Translations under genes and position numbers: made by a program
Shown here: in pieces, positions 13,230 through 26,151 of the stretch
Numbering within the stretch: position 1 is the stretch's first letter
How the letters are laid out: each line of letters begins with the position of its first letter
Notes under the pieces: generated by a model
The model's input: only the letters and a program-made list of their open reading frames with translations
Databases searched by the model: none
Told to the model about the DNA's origin: nothing
Source of the DNA: Bos javanicus
Taxonomy: Eukaryota > Chordata > Mammalia > Artiodactyla > Bovidae
Direction: 5' to 3'
Length of the DNA: 64,000 bases
NCBI RefSeq assembly: GCF_032452875.1
Contig: NW_026893633.1
Span: 806,001 to 870,000 of the forward strand

Positions 13230-16200
13230 TGATCACGTGACTGAGCATGCACTGTTCACGTCGCTGATCACACACCTATCACGTGAATGATCATGCACTG
13301 ATCACGTAATTGTATGCACTGCTCACGTGGCTATCATGCACTGATGACGTGGCTGATCATGTGACTGATCATGCACTGATCACGTAGCTATCTTGCACTG
13401 ATCACTTGGCTGATCATACACTCATCATGGGACTGACCGTGCACTGATTACGGCGCTATCATGCATTGACTACATGACTCCACATGCACTGATCACGTGA
13501 TGATCATGCACTGATCACGTGACTGACCATGCACTGATCACGTGGCTGATTATGCACTGATCACGTGGCTGATCATGCACTGATCTCGTGGCTATCATGC
13601 ACTACTCACGTGGCTGATCAGGCAATGATAACGCAGCTAACATGTACTGGTCACGTGACTGATCATCCACTGATCATGTAATTGATCATGCACTGGTCAT
13701 GTGGCTGATCATGCACTGATCACGTGGCTGATCATGCACTGATCACGTGGCTATCATGCACTGATCACTTGGCTGGTCATACTTATCACGTGCCTCGTCA
13801 TGCAGTGATCACGTGGCTGATCATGCACTGATCACGTGGCTGATCATGCACTGATCACGTGGCTATCATGCACTGATCACGTGGCTATCATGCACAGATC
13901 ACGTGGCTGATCATGCAATGATCACGTAGCTACCATGTACTGGTCACGTGACTGGTCATGCACTGATCACGTGGCTGATCATGCACTGATCACGTGACTG
14001 ATCATGCACTGTTCACGAGAATCATCATGCACTGTTCACGTGTCTGACCATGCACTGCTCACGTGGCTGATCATACACTGTTCACGTAACTGATCATGCA
14101 CTGATCACGTGGATATCATGCACTGATCACTTGGCTGAACATGCACTGTTCACGTGGCTTACCACACACCTGTCACGTGACTGATCATGCACTGATCACG
14201 TCGCACTCATGCACTGATCACGTGGCTCGTCATACTCTGCTCACGTAACTGATCATGCAAACATCACGTGGCTATCTTGCACTTCTCACCTGGCTGGTCA
14301 TGCAATGTTCACGTAGCTACCACATACTGGTCACGTGACTGATCATGCTCAGATCACGTAAATGATCATGCACTGTTCAGTTGACTGATCATGTACTGAT
14401 CACGTGACTAATCATGCACTGATCACGTGGCTATCATGCACTGCTCACGTGCCTGATCATGCAATGATCACGTAGCAGCCATGTACTGGTCACGTGACTG
14501 ATCATGCACTGATCACGTGATTAATCCTGCAGTGATCACCTGACTCATCATGCACTGATCACGTAGCTGATCACACACGTATCACGTGACTGATCATGCA
14601 CTGATCACATGGCTATCATGCACTAATCACGTGGCTATCATTCACTGATCACGTGGATATCATGCACTGATCACGTGGCTGATCACACACGTATCACATG
14701 ACTGATCATGCACTGATCATGGGGATATAATGCACTGCTCACGTGGCTGATCATACACTGCTCACGTAACTGATCATGCACTGATCACGTGGCTATCATG
14801 CACTGATCACGTGGCTGAACATGCACTGTTCACGTGGCTGATCACACACCTGTCACGTGACATATCATGCACTGATCACGTGGCACTCATGCACTGATCA
14901 CCTGGCTGATCATACTCTGCTCAAGTAACTCATCATGCACACATCACGTTTCTATCATGCACTGCTCACGTGGCTCGTCATGGAATGATCACGTAGCTAC
15001 CATATACTGGTCACGTGACTGATCAGGCACAGATCTCGTGAATGATCACGCACTGTTCTAGTGACTGATCATGTACTGATCACGTGACTGATCATGCACT
15101 GATCACGTGGCTGACCATGCACTGATCACGTATTTGATCATGCACTTATCATTTGGCTGATCATGCACTGATCACGTGGCTGATCATGCACTGATCACGT
15201 GACTGATCATGCACTGATCACGTCAATGATCATGCACTGATCACGTGGCTATCATGCACTGATCACTTGGCTGGTCATACACTGATCACATGACTGATCA
15301 TGCACTGTTCACGTGACTGATCATGTACTGATCACGTGACTGATCATGCACTGATCACGTAATTGATCATGCACTGATCACGTGGCTGATCAATCAATGA
15401 TCACGTGACTGACCATGCACTGATCACGTGACTGATAATCCACTGATCAGTTGGCTATCATGCACTTAATACTTGGCTGAGCATACACTGATCACGTGAC
15501 TGATAATGCACTGATCATCTGGCTATCGTGCACTCATTACCTGGTTATCGTGCACTGATAACGTGGTTGATCATACACTGATCACGAGACTGATCATGCA
15601 CTGATCACGTCTATATCATGCACTGATCACATGACTGCCCATGCACTGATCACCCGGATGATCATACACTGATCATGCGACAGATCATACACTGATCACG
15701 TGGCTATCATGCACTGCTCACGCGGCTGTTCATGCAATGATCACGTAGCTACCATGTACTGGTCACCTGAGTGATCATGCACTGATCACGTAATTGATCA
15801 TGCACTGATCAGGTGACTTATCATGCACTGTTAACGTGAGTGATCATGCACTGATCACGTGACTGATCATGCACTGATCTCGTGGCTATCATGCACGGCT
15901 CATGTGGCTGATCCTGCAATGATCACCTAGCTACCATATACTGGTCACGTGACTGATCATGCACTGATCACGTATTGATCATGCACTGATCATGTGGCTG
16001 ATCAGGCAATGATCCGTAGCTTCCATGTACTGGTCACGTGACTGATCATGCACTGATCACGTAATTGATCATGTGGCTGATCATGCACTGATCACGTGGC
16101 TGATCATACACTGATCACGTGGCTATCATGCACTGATCACTTGGCTGGACATACACTGATCACGTGCCTGGTCATGCACTGATCACGTGGCTATCATGCA

Positions 16201-16754
16201 CTGATCACGTGACTGATCATGCACTGATCTCGTGTCTGATCTTGCACTGATCACGTGGCTATCATGCCCTGCTCAGGTGGCTGATCACGCGAAGATCACG
16301 CAGCGACCATGTACTGGTCACATGACTGAACATGCACTGATCACGTGACTGATCATGCAGTGATCACGTGGCTATCATGCACTACTCACGTGGCTGATCA
16401 TGCAATGATCATGTAGCTACCATGTACAGGTCACGTGAATGATCATACACCCATCAGGTGACTGATCATGCACTGATCACGTGGCTATCATGCACTGATC
16501 ACGAGACTGATCATGCAGTGTTCACGTCTATATCATACACTGATCACTTGACTGCCCATGCACTAATCACGTGGATGATCATATGCTAATCTTGTGACAG
16601 ATCATGCACTGATCACATGGCTGATCATGCACTGATACCGTGACTGAGCATGGACTGATCACATGACTATCATGTAGTGATCACGTGACTTCATGGAGCT
16701 GATCATGTGACTGATCATGCGCTGATCATGTTTGCTATCATACACTGATCATGT

Positions 16755-16996
16755 GCCTCTGGAGGCAATAAACAAAGAGCTGAGTAGGCACGAATCAAAC
16801 AGTCAGCAGGCAATAATCATGGAACTCAGCTGTGAGGAATCATGCTGCTCAGCTGGCAATAATCAAGCAGCTGAGCAGGCAGGAATTACGCAGCACAGCT
16901 GGCAATTGTCAAGCAGATGACAGGCAGGAATCGTGCAGCTCAGCTGGCAATGGTCAAGCAGATGAGCAGACAGTAATCACGCAGCTCAGCAGGCCC
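16755..16996 (+). repeat. CAGCTG-rich module M7
   Basis: Near-copy of M5 (offset 4560), differing by a handful of bases. Paired with M8 as M5 is paired with M6. Confidence 0.8.
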
Positions 16997-17505
16997 AGAT
17001 CACGTGACTGAGCATGCACTGTTCACGTGGCTGATCATACACTGATCACGTGATTGATCATGCACTGATCACTTGGATATCATGCATTGATCACGTAGCT
17101 GATCATACACTGTTCACGTGTCTGACCATGCACTGCTCACGTGGCTGATCATACACTGCTCACGTAACTGATCATGCACTGATCACGTGGCTATCATGCA
17201 CTGATCACGTGGCTGAACATGCACTGTTCACGTGGCTGATCACACACCTGTCACGTGACATATCATGCACTGATCACGTGGCACTCATGCACTGATCACG
17301 TGGCTGATCATGCACTGATCTCATGGCTATCATGCACGGCTCATGTGGCTGATCATGCAATGATCACCTAGCTACCATATACTGGTCACATGACTGTCAT
17401 GCACTGATCACATAATTGATCATGCACTGATCACCTGGCTTATCATGCATTGATCATGTGACTTATCATGTGCTGATCATGTTTGGTGTCACACACTGAT
17501 CATGT

Positions 17506-17743
17506 TCCTCTGGAGGCAATGAACATAGAGCTGAGTAGGCAGGAATCAGTCAGCAGGCTATAATCATGGAACTCAGCTCTGAGAAATCATGCTGCTCAGC
17601 TGGCAATAATCAAGTAGATGAGCAGACAGGAATTATGCAGCACAGGTGGCAATTGTCAAGGAGATGACAGGCAGGAATCGTGCAGCTCAGCTGGAAATTG
17701 TCAAGCAGATGAGCAGACAGTAATCACGCAGCTCAGCAGGCCT
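17506..17743 (+). repeat. CAGCTG-rich module M8
   Basis: Near-copy of M9 (offset 1318), with TTCCTCTGG at the left boundary and GGCCTTGATCACGTTACTG at the right. Confidence 0.8.
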
Positions 17744-18823
17744 TGATCACGTTACTGAGCATGCACTGTTCACATGGCTGATCACACTCCTATCACGTGA
17801 CTGATCATGCACTGATCATGTGACTGATCATGCACTGATCACGTAGCTATCTTGCACTGATCACTTGGCTGATCATACACTCATCACGGGACTGATTGTG
17901 CACTTATCACGGCGCTATCCTGCTTTGACTACATGACTCCACATGCACTGATCACGTGGATGATCATGCACTGATCACGTGACTGACCATGCACTGATCA
18001 CGTGACTGATCAGGCACTGATCACATGGCTGATCATGCACTGATCACGTGGCTATCATGCACTGCTAACGTGGCTGCTCAGGCAATGATCACGTAGCTAC
18101 CATGTACTGGTCACGTGACTGATCATGTACTGATCACGTGACTGATCATGCACTGATCACGTGGCTCATCATGCACTGATCACGTAATTGATCATGCACT
18201 TATCATTTGGCTGATCATGCACTGATCACGTGGCTGATCATGCACTGATCACGTGACTGATCATGCACTTATCACGTGACTGATCATGCACTGATCACGT
18301 GGCTATCATGCACTGATCACTTGGCTGGTCATACACTGATCACATGACTGATCATGCACTGTTCACGTGACTGATCATGTACTGATCACGTGACTGATCA
18401 TGCACTGATCACGTAAATTATCATGCAATGATCACGTGGCTGATCAGGCAATGATCACGTGACTGACCATGCACTGATCACGTGACTGATCATCCACTGA
18501 TCAGTTGGCTATCATGCACTTATTACTTGGCTGATCATACACTGATCACGTGACTGATAATGCACTGATCATCTGGTTATCGTGCACTCATTACCTGGCT
18601 ATCGTGCACTGATCACCCGGATGATCATACACTGATCATGCAACAGATCATGCACTGATCACGTGGCTATCATGCACTGCTCACACGGCTGTTCATGCAA
18701 TGATCATGTAGCTACCATGTACTGGTCACGTGAGTGATCATGCACTGATCACATGGCTTATCATGCATTGATCATGTGACTGATCATGTGCTGATCATGT
18801 TTGGTGTCACACACTGATCATGT

Positions 18824-19060
18824 GCCTCTGGAGGCAATGAACATAGAGCTGAGTAGGCAGGAATCAGTCAGCAGGCTATAATCATGGAACTCAGCTCTGA
18901 GAAATCATGCTGCTCAGATGGCAATAATCAAGTAGATGAGCAGGCAGGAATTACGCAGCACAGGTGGCAATTGTCAAGGAGATGACAGGCAGGAATCGTG
19001 CAGCTCAGCTGGAAATTGTCAAGCAGATGAGCAGACAGTAATCAGGCAGCTCAGCAGGCC
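18824..19060 (+). repeat. CAGCTG-rich module M9
   Basis: Last module before the LTR-containing array. Shares the distinctive GGCCTTGATCACGTTACTG exit and GGCTGATCACACTCC follow-on with M8. Confidence 0.8.
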
Positions 19061-19505
19061 TTGATCACGTTACTGAGCATGCACTGTTCACATGGCTGAT
19101 CACACTCCTATCACGTGACTGATCATGCACTGATCATGTGACTGATCATGCACTGATCACGTAGCTATCTTGCACTGATCACTTGGCTTATCATACACTC
19201 ATCACGGGACTGATCGTGCACTTATCACAGCGCTATCATGCTTTGACTACATGACTCCACATGCACTGATCACGTGGATGACCATGCACTGATCACGTGA
19301 CTGACCATGCACTGATCACGTGACTGATCAGGCACTGATCACATGGCTGATCATGCACTGATCACGTGGCTATCATGCACTGCTCATGTGGCTGCTCAGG
19401 CAATGATCACGTAGCTACCATGTACTGGTCACGTGACTGATCATGCACTGATCACGTAATTGATCATGCACTGATCATGTGCCTGATCATGCACTGATCA
19501 CGTGG

Positions 19506-19998
19506 CTGAGCATGCACTGATCACGTGGCTATCATGCACTGATGACGTGGCTGCGCATGCACTGATGACGTGCCTGATCAGGCACTGATCACATGGCTCA
19601 TCATGCACTGATCACGTGTTTATCAGGCAATGATCAGTGACTGACAGGCGCTGATCATGGGACTGTGCACGCACTGATCACGTGGCTATCATGCACTGAT
19701 CATGAGACTGCGCATGCATTGATGATGTGGCTGTTCGGGCACTGATCACGTGTTTATCAGGCAGTGATCAGTGACTGACAGGCGCTGATCAGGGGACTGT
19801 GCACGCACTGATCAGGTGGCTGATCAGGAACTGACCACCTGACTGCGCATGCAGTGATCACGTGGCTGTTCGTTCACTGATCACGTGTTTATCCTACTGT
19901 GATCACGTGACTGAGAGGCGCTGATCACGTGACTGTGCCGCCAGTGATCACGTGGCTGAGCAGGCACTGATACCGTGACTGAGCATGCACTGATCATG
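19506..19998 (+). repeat. Partial spacer at array entry
   Basis: Matches only the last ~491 bp of the standard spacer (compare 61679-62169). It joins the left array within GAGCATGCACTGATCACGTGG, in register with the 23-mers, so the two satellites are fused without foreign sequence. Confidence 0.75.
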
Positions 19999-20620
19999 TG
20001 CCGGGAGCCGGGGAGGCATTCCACTCTGGACAAAGGTCATGAGGAAGGAGGCTCGGCATACGCAAATGTGGGATCGAGCCTCAGGAGTCCACCCGGATAT
20101 TTTCGAGCATCTCCCCCCGAAAAAACCCAGAGTCTGCCTACTGTATTGCTTTGTGCTCTCACCTCTGATTTCACTGGGGGCTGTCCCCCACCACCATCTC
20201 GCTCTCTCTGTCAAAGAGTTAACTTACAGCTCCAATTCATAAAGTTCCTTGTCATTCTTCCCTTTAACTTCCAGCTGAGTCTCCATCTGGAGCGCGGAAC
20301 CCACCACGCTTACTAATTATGCCTGGGCTGCTAAGACTCACTCGAGAAGGTGTCTAGGGTGAGGCACCTTTCGCTATTCGAGAGGGCGCCTGCGGCCTAC
20401 GTAAGTGGTGCAAACTTCTTGTCTTGAAGTTTGATTGGTCTTCCGCATAAACCAAGCTACTCAGTCTCTTTTCTCCACCGAATTTTCCTACTGAGCTCTC
20501 CTCATACTATTATTCTTGACATCTCTGATTAGCATATAAATAGTCACCTAGGCCATCTCACCTTCGAATACCCTGGATCAGTTGGGGCTGGTCCCCGGCA
20601 GGTGGCGACCGAACAGAGAC
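19999..20620 (+). mobile_element. LTR+PBS copy 1
   Basis: First insert of the array; LTR to 20600, PBS 20603-20620. Type A of the edge dimer: shares with copy 3 the PBS change GAACAGAGAC, AAGACTCACTCGAG and GTCACCTAGG. Unique changes include GCAAATGTGGG and TATTTTCGAG. Confidence 0.88.
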
Positions 20621-21411
20621 CTCAGGAGGCGATACTCAAAGAGCTGAGCAGACACGAACCACGCAATCAGCAGGCAATAAGCATGGAGCTCAGCAGTGAC
20701 GAATCATGCTGCTCAACTGGCAATAATCAAGCACGTGAGCAGGCAGGAATCACGCAGCTCAGCTGGCAATTTTCAAGCAGATGAGCCGACAGGAATCACG
20801 CAGCTCAGATGGCAATTGTCATGCAGATGAGCCGGCAGGAATCACGCAGCTCAGCAGGCCCTGATCACGTGACTCTGCAGGCACTGATCACGTGGCTGAT
20901 CAAGTCCAGATCACGTGACTGAGCATGCACTGATCACGTGGCTATCATGCACTGATGACGTGACTGCGCATGCACTTATGACGTGGCTGATCAGGCACTG
21001 ATCACATGGCTCATCATGCACTGATCACGTGTTTATCAGGCAATGATCAGTGACTGACAGGCGCTGATCATGGGACTGTGCACGCACTGATCACGTGGCT
21101 CTCATGCACTGATCACGTGACTGTGCATGCCCTGATGACGTGTCTGTTCGGGCACTGATCACGTGTTTATCAGGCAGTGATCAGTGACTGACAGGAGCTG
21201 ATCAGGGGACTGTGCACGCACTGATCAGGTGGCTGATCAGGAACTGACCACCTGACTGCGCATGCAGTGATCACGTGGCTGGTCGTTCACTGATCACGTG
21301 TTTATCATAAGGTGATCACGTGACTGAGAGGCGCTGATCACGTGACTGTGCCGTCAGTGATCACGTGGCTGAGCAGGCACTGATATCGTGACTGAGCATG
21401 CACTGATCATG

Positions 21412-22029
21412 TGCCGGGAGCCGCGGAGGCATTCCACTCTGGACAAAGGTAATGAGGAAGGAGGCTCGGCATACGCAAATGCGGGATCGAGCCTCAGGAG
21501 TCCACCCGGATATTCTCGAGCATCTCCCCCCCAAAAAAACCAGAGTCTGCCTACTGTATTGCTTTGTGCTCTCACCTCTGATTTCACTGGGGGCTGTCCC
21601 CCACCATCTCGCTCTCTCTGTCAAAGAGTTAACTTACAGCTCCAATTCATAAAGTTCCTTGTCATACTTCCCTTTAACTTCCAGCTGAGTCTCCATCTGG
21701 AGCGCGGAACCCACACGCTTACTAATTATGCCTGGGCTGCTAAGACCCACTCGAGAAGGTGTCTAGGGTGAGGCACCTTTCGCTATTCGAGAGGGCGCCT
21801 GCGGCCTACGTAAGTGGTGCAAACTTCTTGTCTTGAAGTTTGATTGGTCTTCCGCGTAAACCAAGCTACTCAGTCTCTTTTCTCCACCGAATTTTCCTAC
21901 TGAGCTCTCCTCATACTATTATTCTTGACATCTCTGATTAGCATATAAATAGTCGACTAGGCCATCTCTCCTTCGAATACCCTGGATCAGTTGGGGCTGG
22001 TCCCCGGCAGGTGGCGACCGAACAGGGAC
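21412..22029 (+). mobile_element. LTR+PBS copy 2
   Basis: LTR to 22009, PBS 22012-22029. Type B of the edge dimer: lacks one CAC in both CCCCACCATCTC and AACCCACACGC, and has GTCATACTTCC, as in copy 4. Left end reads GGGAGCCGCGG. Confidence 0.88.
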
Positions 22030-22820
22030 CTCAGGAGGCGATACTCAAAGAGCTGAGCAGACACGAACCACGCAATCAGCAGGCAATAAGCATGGAGCTC
22101 AGCAGTGACGAATCATGCTGCTCAACTGGCAATAATCAAGCACGTGACCAGGCAGGAATCACGCAGCTCAGCTGGCAATTGTCAAGCAGATGAGCCGACA
22201 GGAATCACGCAGCTCAGATGGCAATTGTCATGCAGATGAGCCGGCAGGAATCACGCAGCTCAGCAGGCCCTGATCACGTGACTCTGCAGGCACTGATCAC
22301 GTGGCTGATCAAGTCCAGATCACGTGACTGAGCATGCACTGATCACGTGGCTATCATGCACTGATGACGTGACTGCGCATGCACTGATGACGTGGCTGAT
22401 CAGGCACTGATCACATGGCTCATCATGCACTGATCACGTGTTTATCAGGCAATGATCAGTGACTGACAGGCGCTGATCATGGGACTGTGCACGCACGGAT
22501 CACGTGGCTATCATGCACTGATCACGTGACTGCGCATGCACTGATGACGTGGCTGTTCGGGCACTGATCACGTGTTTATCAGGCAGTGATCAGTGACTGA
22601 CAGGCGCTGATCAGGGGACTGTGCACGCACTGATCAGGTGGCTGATCAGGAACTGACCACCTGACTGCGCGTGCAGTGATCACGTGGCTGATCGTTCACT
22701 GATCACGTGTTTATCATACGGTGATCACGTGACTGACAGATGCTGATCACATGACTGTGCCGTCAGTGATCACGTGGCTGAGCAGGCACTGATACCGTGA
22801 CTGAGCATGCACTGATCATG

Positions 22821-23442
22821 TGCCGGGAGCCGGGGAGGCATTCCACTCTGGACAAAGGTCATGAGGAAGGAGGCTCGGCATACGCAAATGCGGGATCGAG
22901 CCTCAGGAGTCCACCCGGATATTCTCGAGCATCTCCCCCCCAAAAAAACCAGAGTCTGCCTACTGTATTGCTTTGTGCTCTCACCTCTGATTTCACTGGG
23001 GGCTGTCCCCCACCACCATCTCGCTCTCTCTGTCAAAGAGTTAACTTACAGCTCCAATTCATAAAGTTCCTTGTCATTCTTCCCTTTAACTTCCAGCTGA
23101 GTCTCCATCTGGAGCGCGGAACCCACCACGCTTACTAATTATGCCTGGGCTGCTAAGACTCACTCGAGAAGGTGTCTAGGGTGAGGCACCTTTCGCTATT
23201 CGAGAGGGCGCCTGCGGCCTACGTAAGTGGTGCAAACTTCTTGTCTTGAAGTTTGATTGGTCTTCCGCGTAAACCAAGCTACTCAGTCTCTTTTCTCCAC
23301 CGAATTTTCCTACTGAGCTCTCCTCATACTATTATTCTTGACATCTCTGATTAGCATATAAATAGTCACCTAGGCCATCTCACCTTTGAATACCCTGGAT
23401 CAGTTGGGGCTGGTCCCCGGCAGGTGGCGACCGAACAGAGAC
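22821..23442 (+). mobile_element. LTR+PBS copy 3
   Basis: LTR to 23422, PBS 23425-23442 with GAACAGAGAC as in copy 1 (16 of 18 to tRNA-Lys3). Type A of the edge dimer, 2822 bp from copy 1. Confidence 0.88.
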
Positions 23443-24233
23443 CTCAGGAGGCGATACTCAAAGAGCTGAGCAGACACGAACCACGCAATCAGCAGGCAAT
23501 AAGCATGGAGCTCAGCAGTGACGAATCATGCTGCTCAACTGGCAATAATCAAGCACGTGACCAGGCAGGAATCACGCAGCTCAGCTGGCAATTTTCAAGC
23601 AGATGAGCCGACAGGAATCACGCAGCTCAGATGGCAATTGTCATGCAGATGAGCCGGCAGGAATCACGCAGCTCAGCAGGCCCTGATCACGTGACTCTGC
23701 AGGCACTGATCACGTGGCTGATCAAGTCCAGATCACGTGACTGAGCATGCACTGATCACGTGGCTATCATGCACTGATGACGTGACTGCGCATGCACTTA
23801 TGACGTGGCTGATCAGGCACTGATCACATGGCTCATCATGCACTGATCACGTGTTTATCAGGCAATGATCAGTGACTGACAGGCGCTGATCATGGGACTG
23901 TGCACGCACTGATCACGTGGCTATCATGCGCTGATCACGTGACTGTGCAGGCCCTGATGACGTGTCTGTTCGGGCACTGATCACGTGTTTATCAGGCAGT
24001 GATCAGTGACTGACAGGAGCTGATCAGGGGACTGTGCACGCACTGATCAGGTGGCTGATCAGGAACTGACCACCTGACTGCGCATGCAGTGATCACGTGG
24101 CTGGTCGTTCACTGATCACGTGTTTATCATACGGTGATCACGTGACTGAGAGGCGCTGATCACGTGACTATGCCGTCAGTGATCACGTGGCTGAGCATGC
24201 ACTGATATCGTGACTGAGCATGCAGTGATCATG

Positions 24234-24849
24234 TGCCGGGAGCCGGGAGGCATTCCACTCTGGACAAAGGTCATGAGGAAGGAGGCTCGGCATACGCAAA
24301 TGCGGGATCGAGCCTCAGGAGTCCACCCGGATATTCTCGAGCATCTCCCCCCCCAAAAACCAGAGTCTGCCTACTGTATTGCTTTGTGCTCTCACCTCTG
24401 ATTTCACTGGGGGCTGTCCCCCACCATCTCGCTCTCTCTGTCAAAGAGTTAACTTACAGCTCCAATTCATAAAGTTCCTTGTCATACTTCCCTTTAACTT
24501 CCAGCTGAGTCTCCATCTGGAGCGCGGAACCCACAGGCTTACTAATTATGCCTGGGCTGCTAAGACCCACTCGAGAAGCTGTCTAGGGTGAGGCACCTTT
24601 CGCTATTCGAGAGGGCGCCTGCGGCCTACGTAAGTGGTGCAAACTTCTTGTCTTGAAGTTTGATTGGTCTTCCGCGTAAACCAAGCTACTCAGTCTCTTT
24701 TCTCCACCGAATTTTCCTACTGAGCTCTCCTCATACTATTATTCTTGACATCTCTGATTAGCATATAAATAGTCGCCTAGGCCATCTCTCCTTCGAATAC
24801 CCTGGATCAGTTGGGGGTGGTCCCCGGCAGGTGGCAACCGAACAGGGAC
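24234..24849 (+). mobile_element. LTR+PBS copy 4
   Basis: LTR to 24829, PBS 24832-24849 with TGGCAACC at its start. Type B of the edge dimer. One G fewer in GAGCCGGGAGG, and GTTGGGGGTGGTCC near the 3' end. Confidence 0.88.
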
Positions 24850-26151
24850 CTCAGGAGGCGATACTCAAAGAGCTGAGCAGACACGAACCACGCAATCAGC
24901 AGGCAATAAGCATGGAGCTCAGCAGTGACGAATCATGCTGCTCAACTGGCAATATTCAAGCAGATGAGCCGACAGGAATCACGCAGCTCAGATGGCAATT
25001 GTCATGCAGATGAGCCGGCAGGAAGCACGCAGCTCAGCAGGCCCTGATCACGTGACTCTGCAGGCACTGATCACGTGGCTGATCAAGTCCAGATCACGTG
25101 ACTGAGCATGCACTGATCACGTGGCTATCATGCACTGATGGCGTGACTGCGCATGCACTGATGACGTGGCTGATCAGGCACTGATCACGTGTTTATCAGG
25201 CAGTGATCAGTGACTGACAGGCGCTGATCAGGGGACTGTGCACGCACTGATCAGGTGGCTGATCAGGAACTGACCACCTGACTGCCCATGCAGTGATCAC
25301 GTAGCTGGTCGTTCACTGATCACGTGTTTATCATACGGTGATCACGTGACTGAGGCGCTGATCACGTGACTGTGCCGTCAGTGATCACGTGGCTGAGCAG
25401 GCACTGATACCGTGACTGAGCATGCACTGATCATGTGCCGGCAGGAATCACGCAGCTCAGCAGGCCCTGATCACGTGACTCTGCAGGCACTGATCACTTG
25501 GCTGATCAAGTCCAGATCACGTGACTGAGCATGCACTGATCACGTGGCTATCATGCACTGATGACGTGACTGCGCATGCACTGATGACGTGGCTGATCAG
25601 GCACTGATCACATGGCTCATCATGCACTGATCACGTGTTTATCAGGCAATGATCAGTGACTGACAGGCGCTGATCATGGGACTGTGCACGCACTGATCAC
25701 GTGGCTATCATGCACTGATCACGTGACTGCGCATGCACTGATGACGTGGCTGTTCGGGCACTGATCACGTGCTTATCAGGCAATGATCAGTGACTGACAG
25801 GCGCTGATCATGGGAATGTGCACGCACTGCTCACGTGGCTACAATGCACTGATCACGTGACTGCGCATGCACTGAAGACGTGGCTGTTCGGGCACTGATC
25901 ACGTGTTTATCAGGCAATGATCAGTGACTGACAGGCGCTGATCATGGGACTGTGCATGCACTGATCAGGTGGCTGATCAGGAACTGACCACCTGACCTCG
26001 CATGCAGTGATCACGTGGCTGGTCGTTCACTGATCACGTGTTTATCATACGGTGATCACGTGACTGAGAGGCGCTGATCACGTGACTGTGCCGTCATTGA
26101 TCACGTGGCTGAGCAGGCACTGATATCGTGACTGAGCATGCACTGATCATG
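24850..26151 (+). repeat. 1302-bp aberrant spacer containing an LTR-less unit
   Basis: Two spacers are fused. The first (24850 to about 25438) lacks one 46-bp step near 24953 and one 134-bp module. At about 25434-25441 the start of an LTR site, GATCATGTGCCGG, continues directly as GCAGGAATCACGCAG, which belongs downstream of a PBS. The whole LTR, PBS and first part of the next spacer are missing. The second spacer contains an extra clean 134-bp module (starts at 25638, 25772 and 25906). Confidence 0.85.

Larger units (their letters stand above)
12170..17480 (+). repeat. ~4.56-kb higher-order period (M5/M6 vs M7/M8)
   Basis: The line beginning 12061 aligns with that beginning 16621 base for base at an offset of 4560, including the unusual ATACCGTGACTGAGCATGG. 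The paired modules keep their order (M5-M6, then M7-M8). Spacing within the pairs differs slightly (797 versus 751 bp), so the period drifts by about 45 bp, two 23-mers. Confidence 0.65.
17481..19444 (+). repeat. 1318-bp tandem duplication
   Basis: 17481-18126 matches 18799-19444 at an offset of 1318 bp, covering modules M8/M9 and the following CTTTGACTACATGACTCC stretch. The second copy is cut short where the LTR-type array begins near 19506. Confidence 0.75.
1..19505. repeat. 23-bp satellite array, bovine 1.706-like
   Basis: Head-to-tail diverged copies of a 23-bp prototype formed by an 11-nt half GATCATGCACT and a 12-nt half GATCACGTGGCT, visible in every line. GATC recurs every 11-12 bp and CACGTG roughly every 23 bp. 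Single substitutions and small indels are common, so identity between neighbouring 23-mers is moderate, unlike the highly homogeneous array on the right. Because 23 is not a multiple of 3, reading frames break quickly and no gene is present. The 11+12 organisation fits what I recall of the bovine 1.706 (satellite III) patchwork repeat. Species and satellite name are recognised from memory, not searched. Apart from the nine CAGCTG-rich modules and the duplications listed separately, I see only 23-mers here. Confidence 0.85.

Noticed and set aside
1..19505. CRISPR-like array (short regular repeats)
   Set aside because: No alternation of conserved repeat and unique spacer; the 23-mers are directly contiguous and all related. 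The context is a mammalian satellite.
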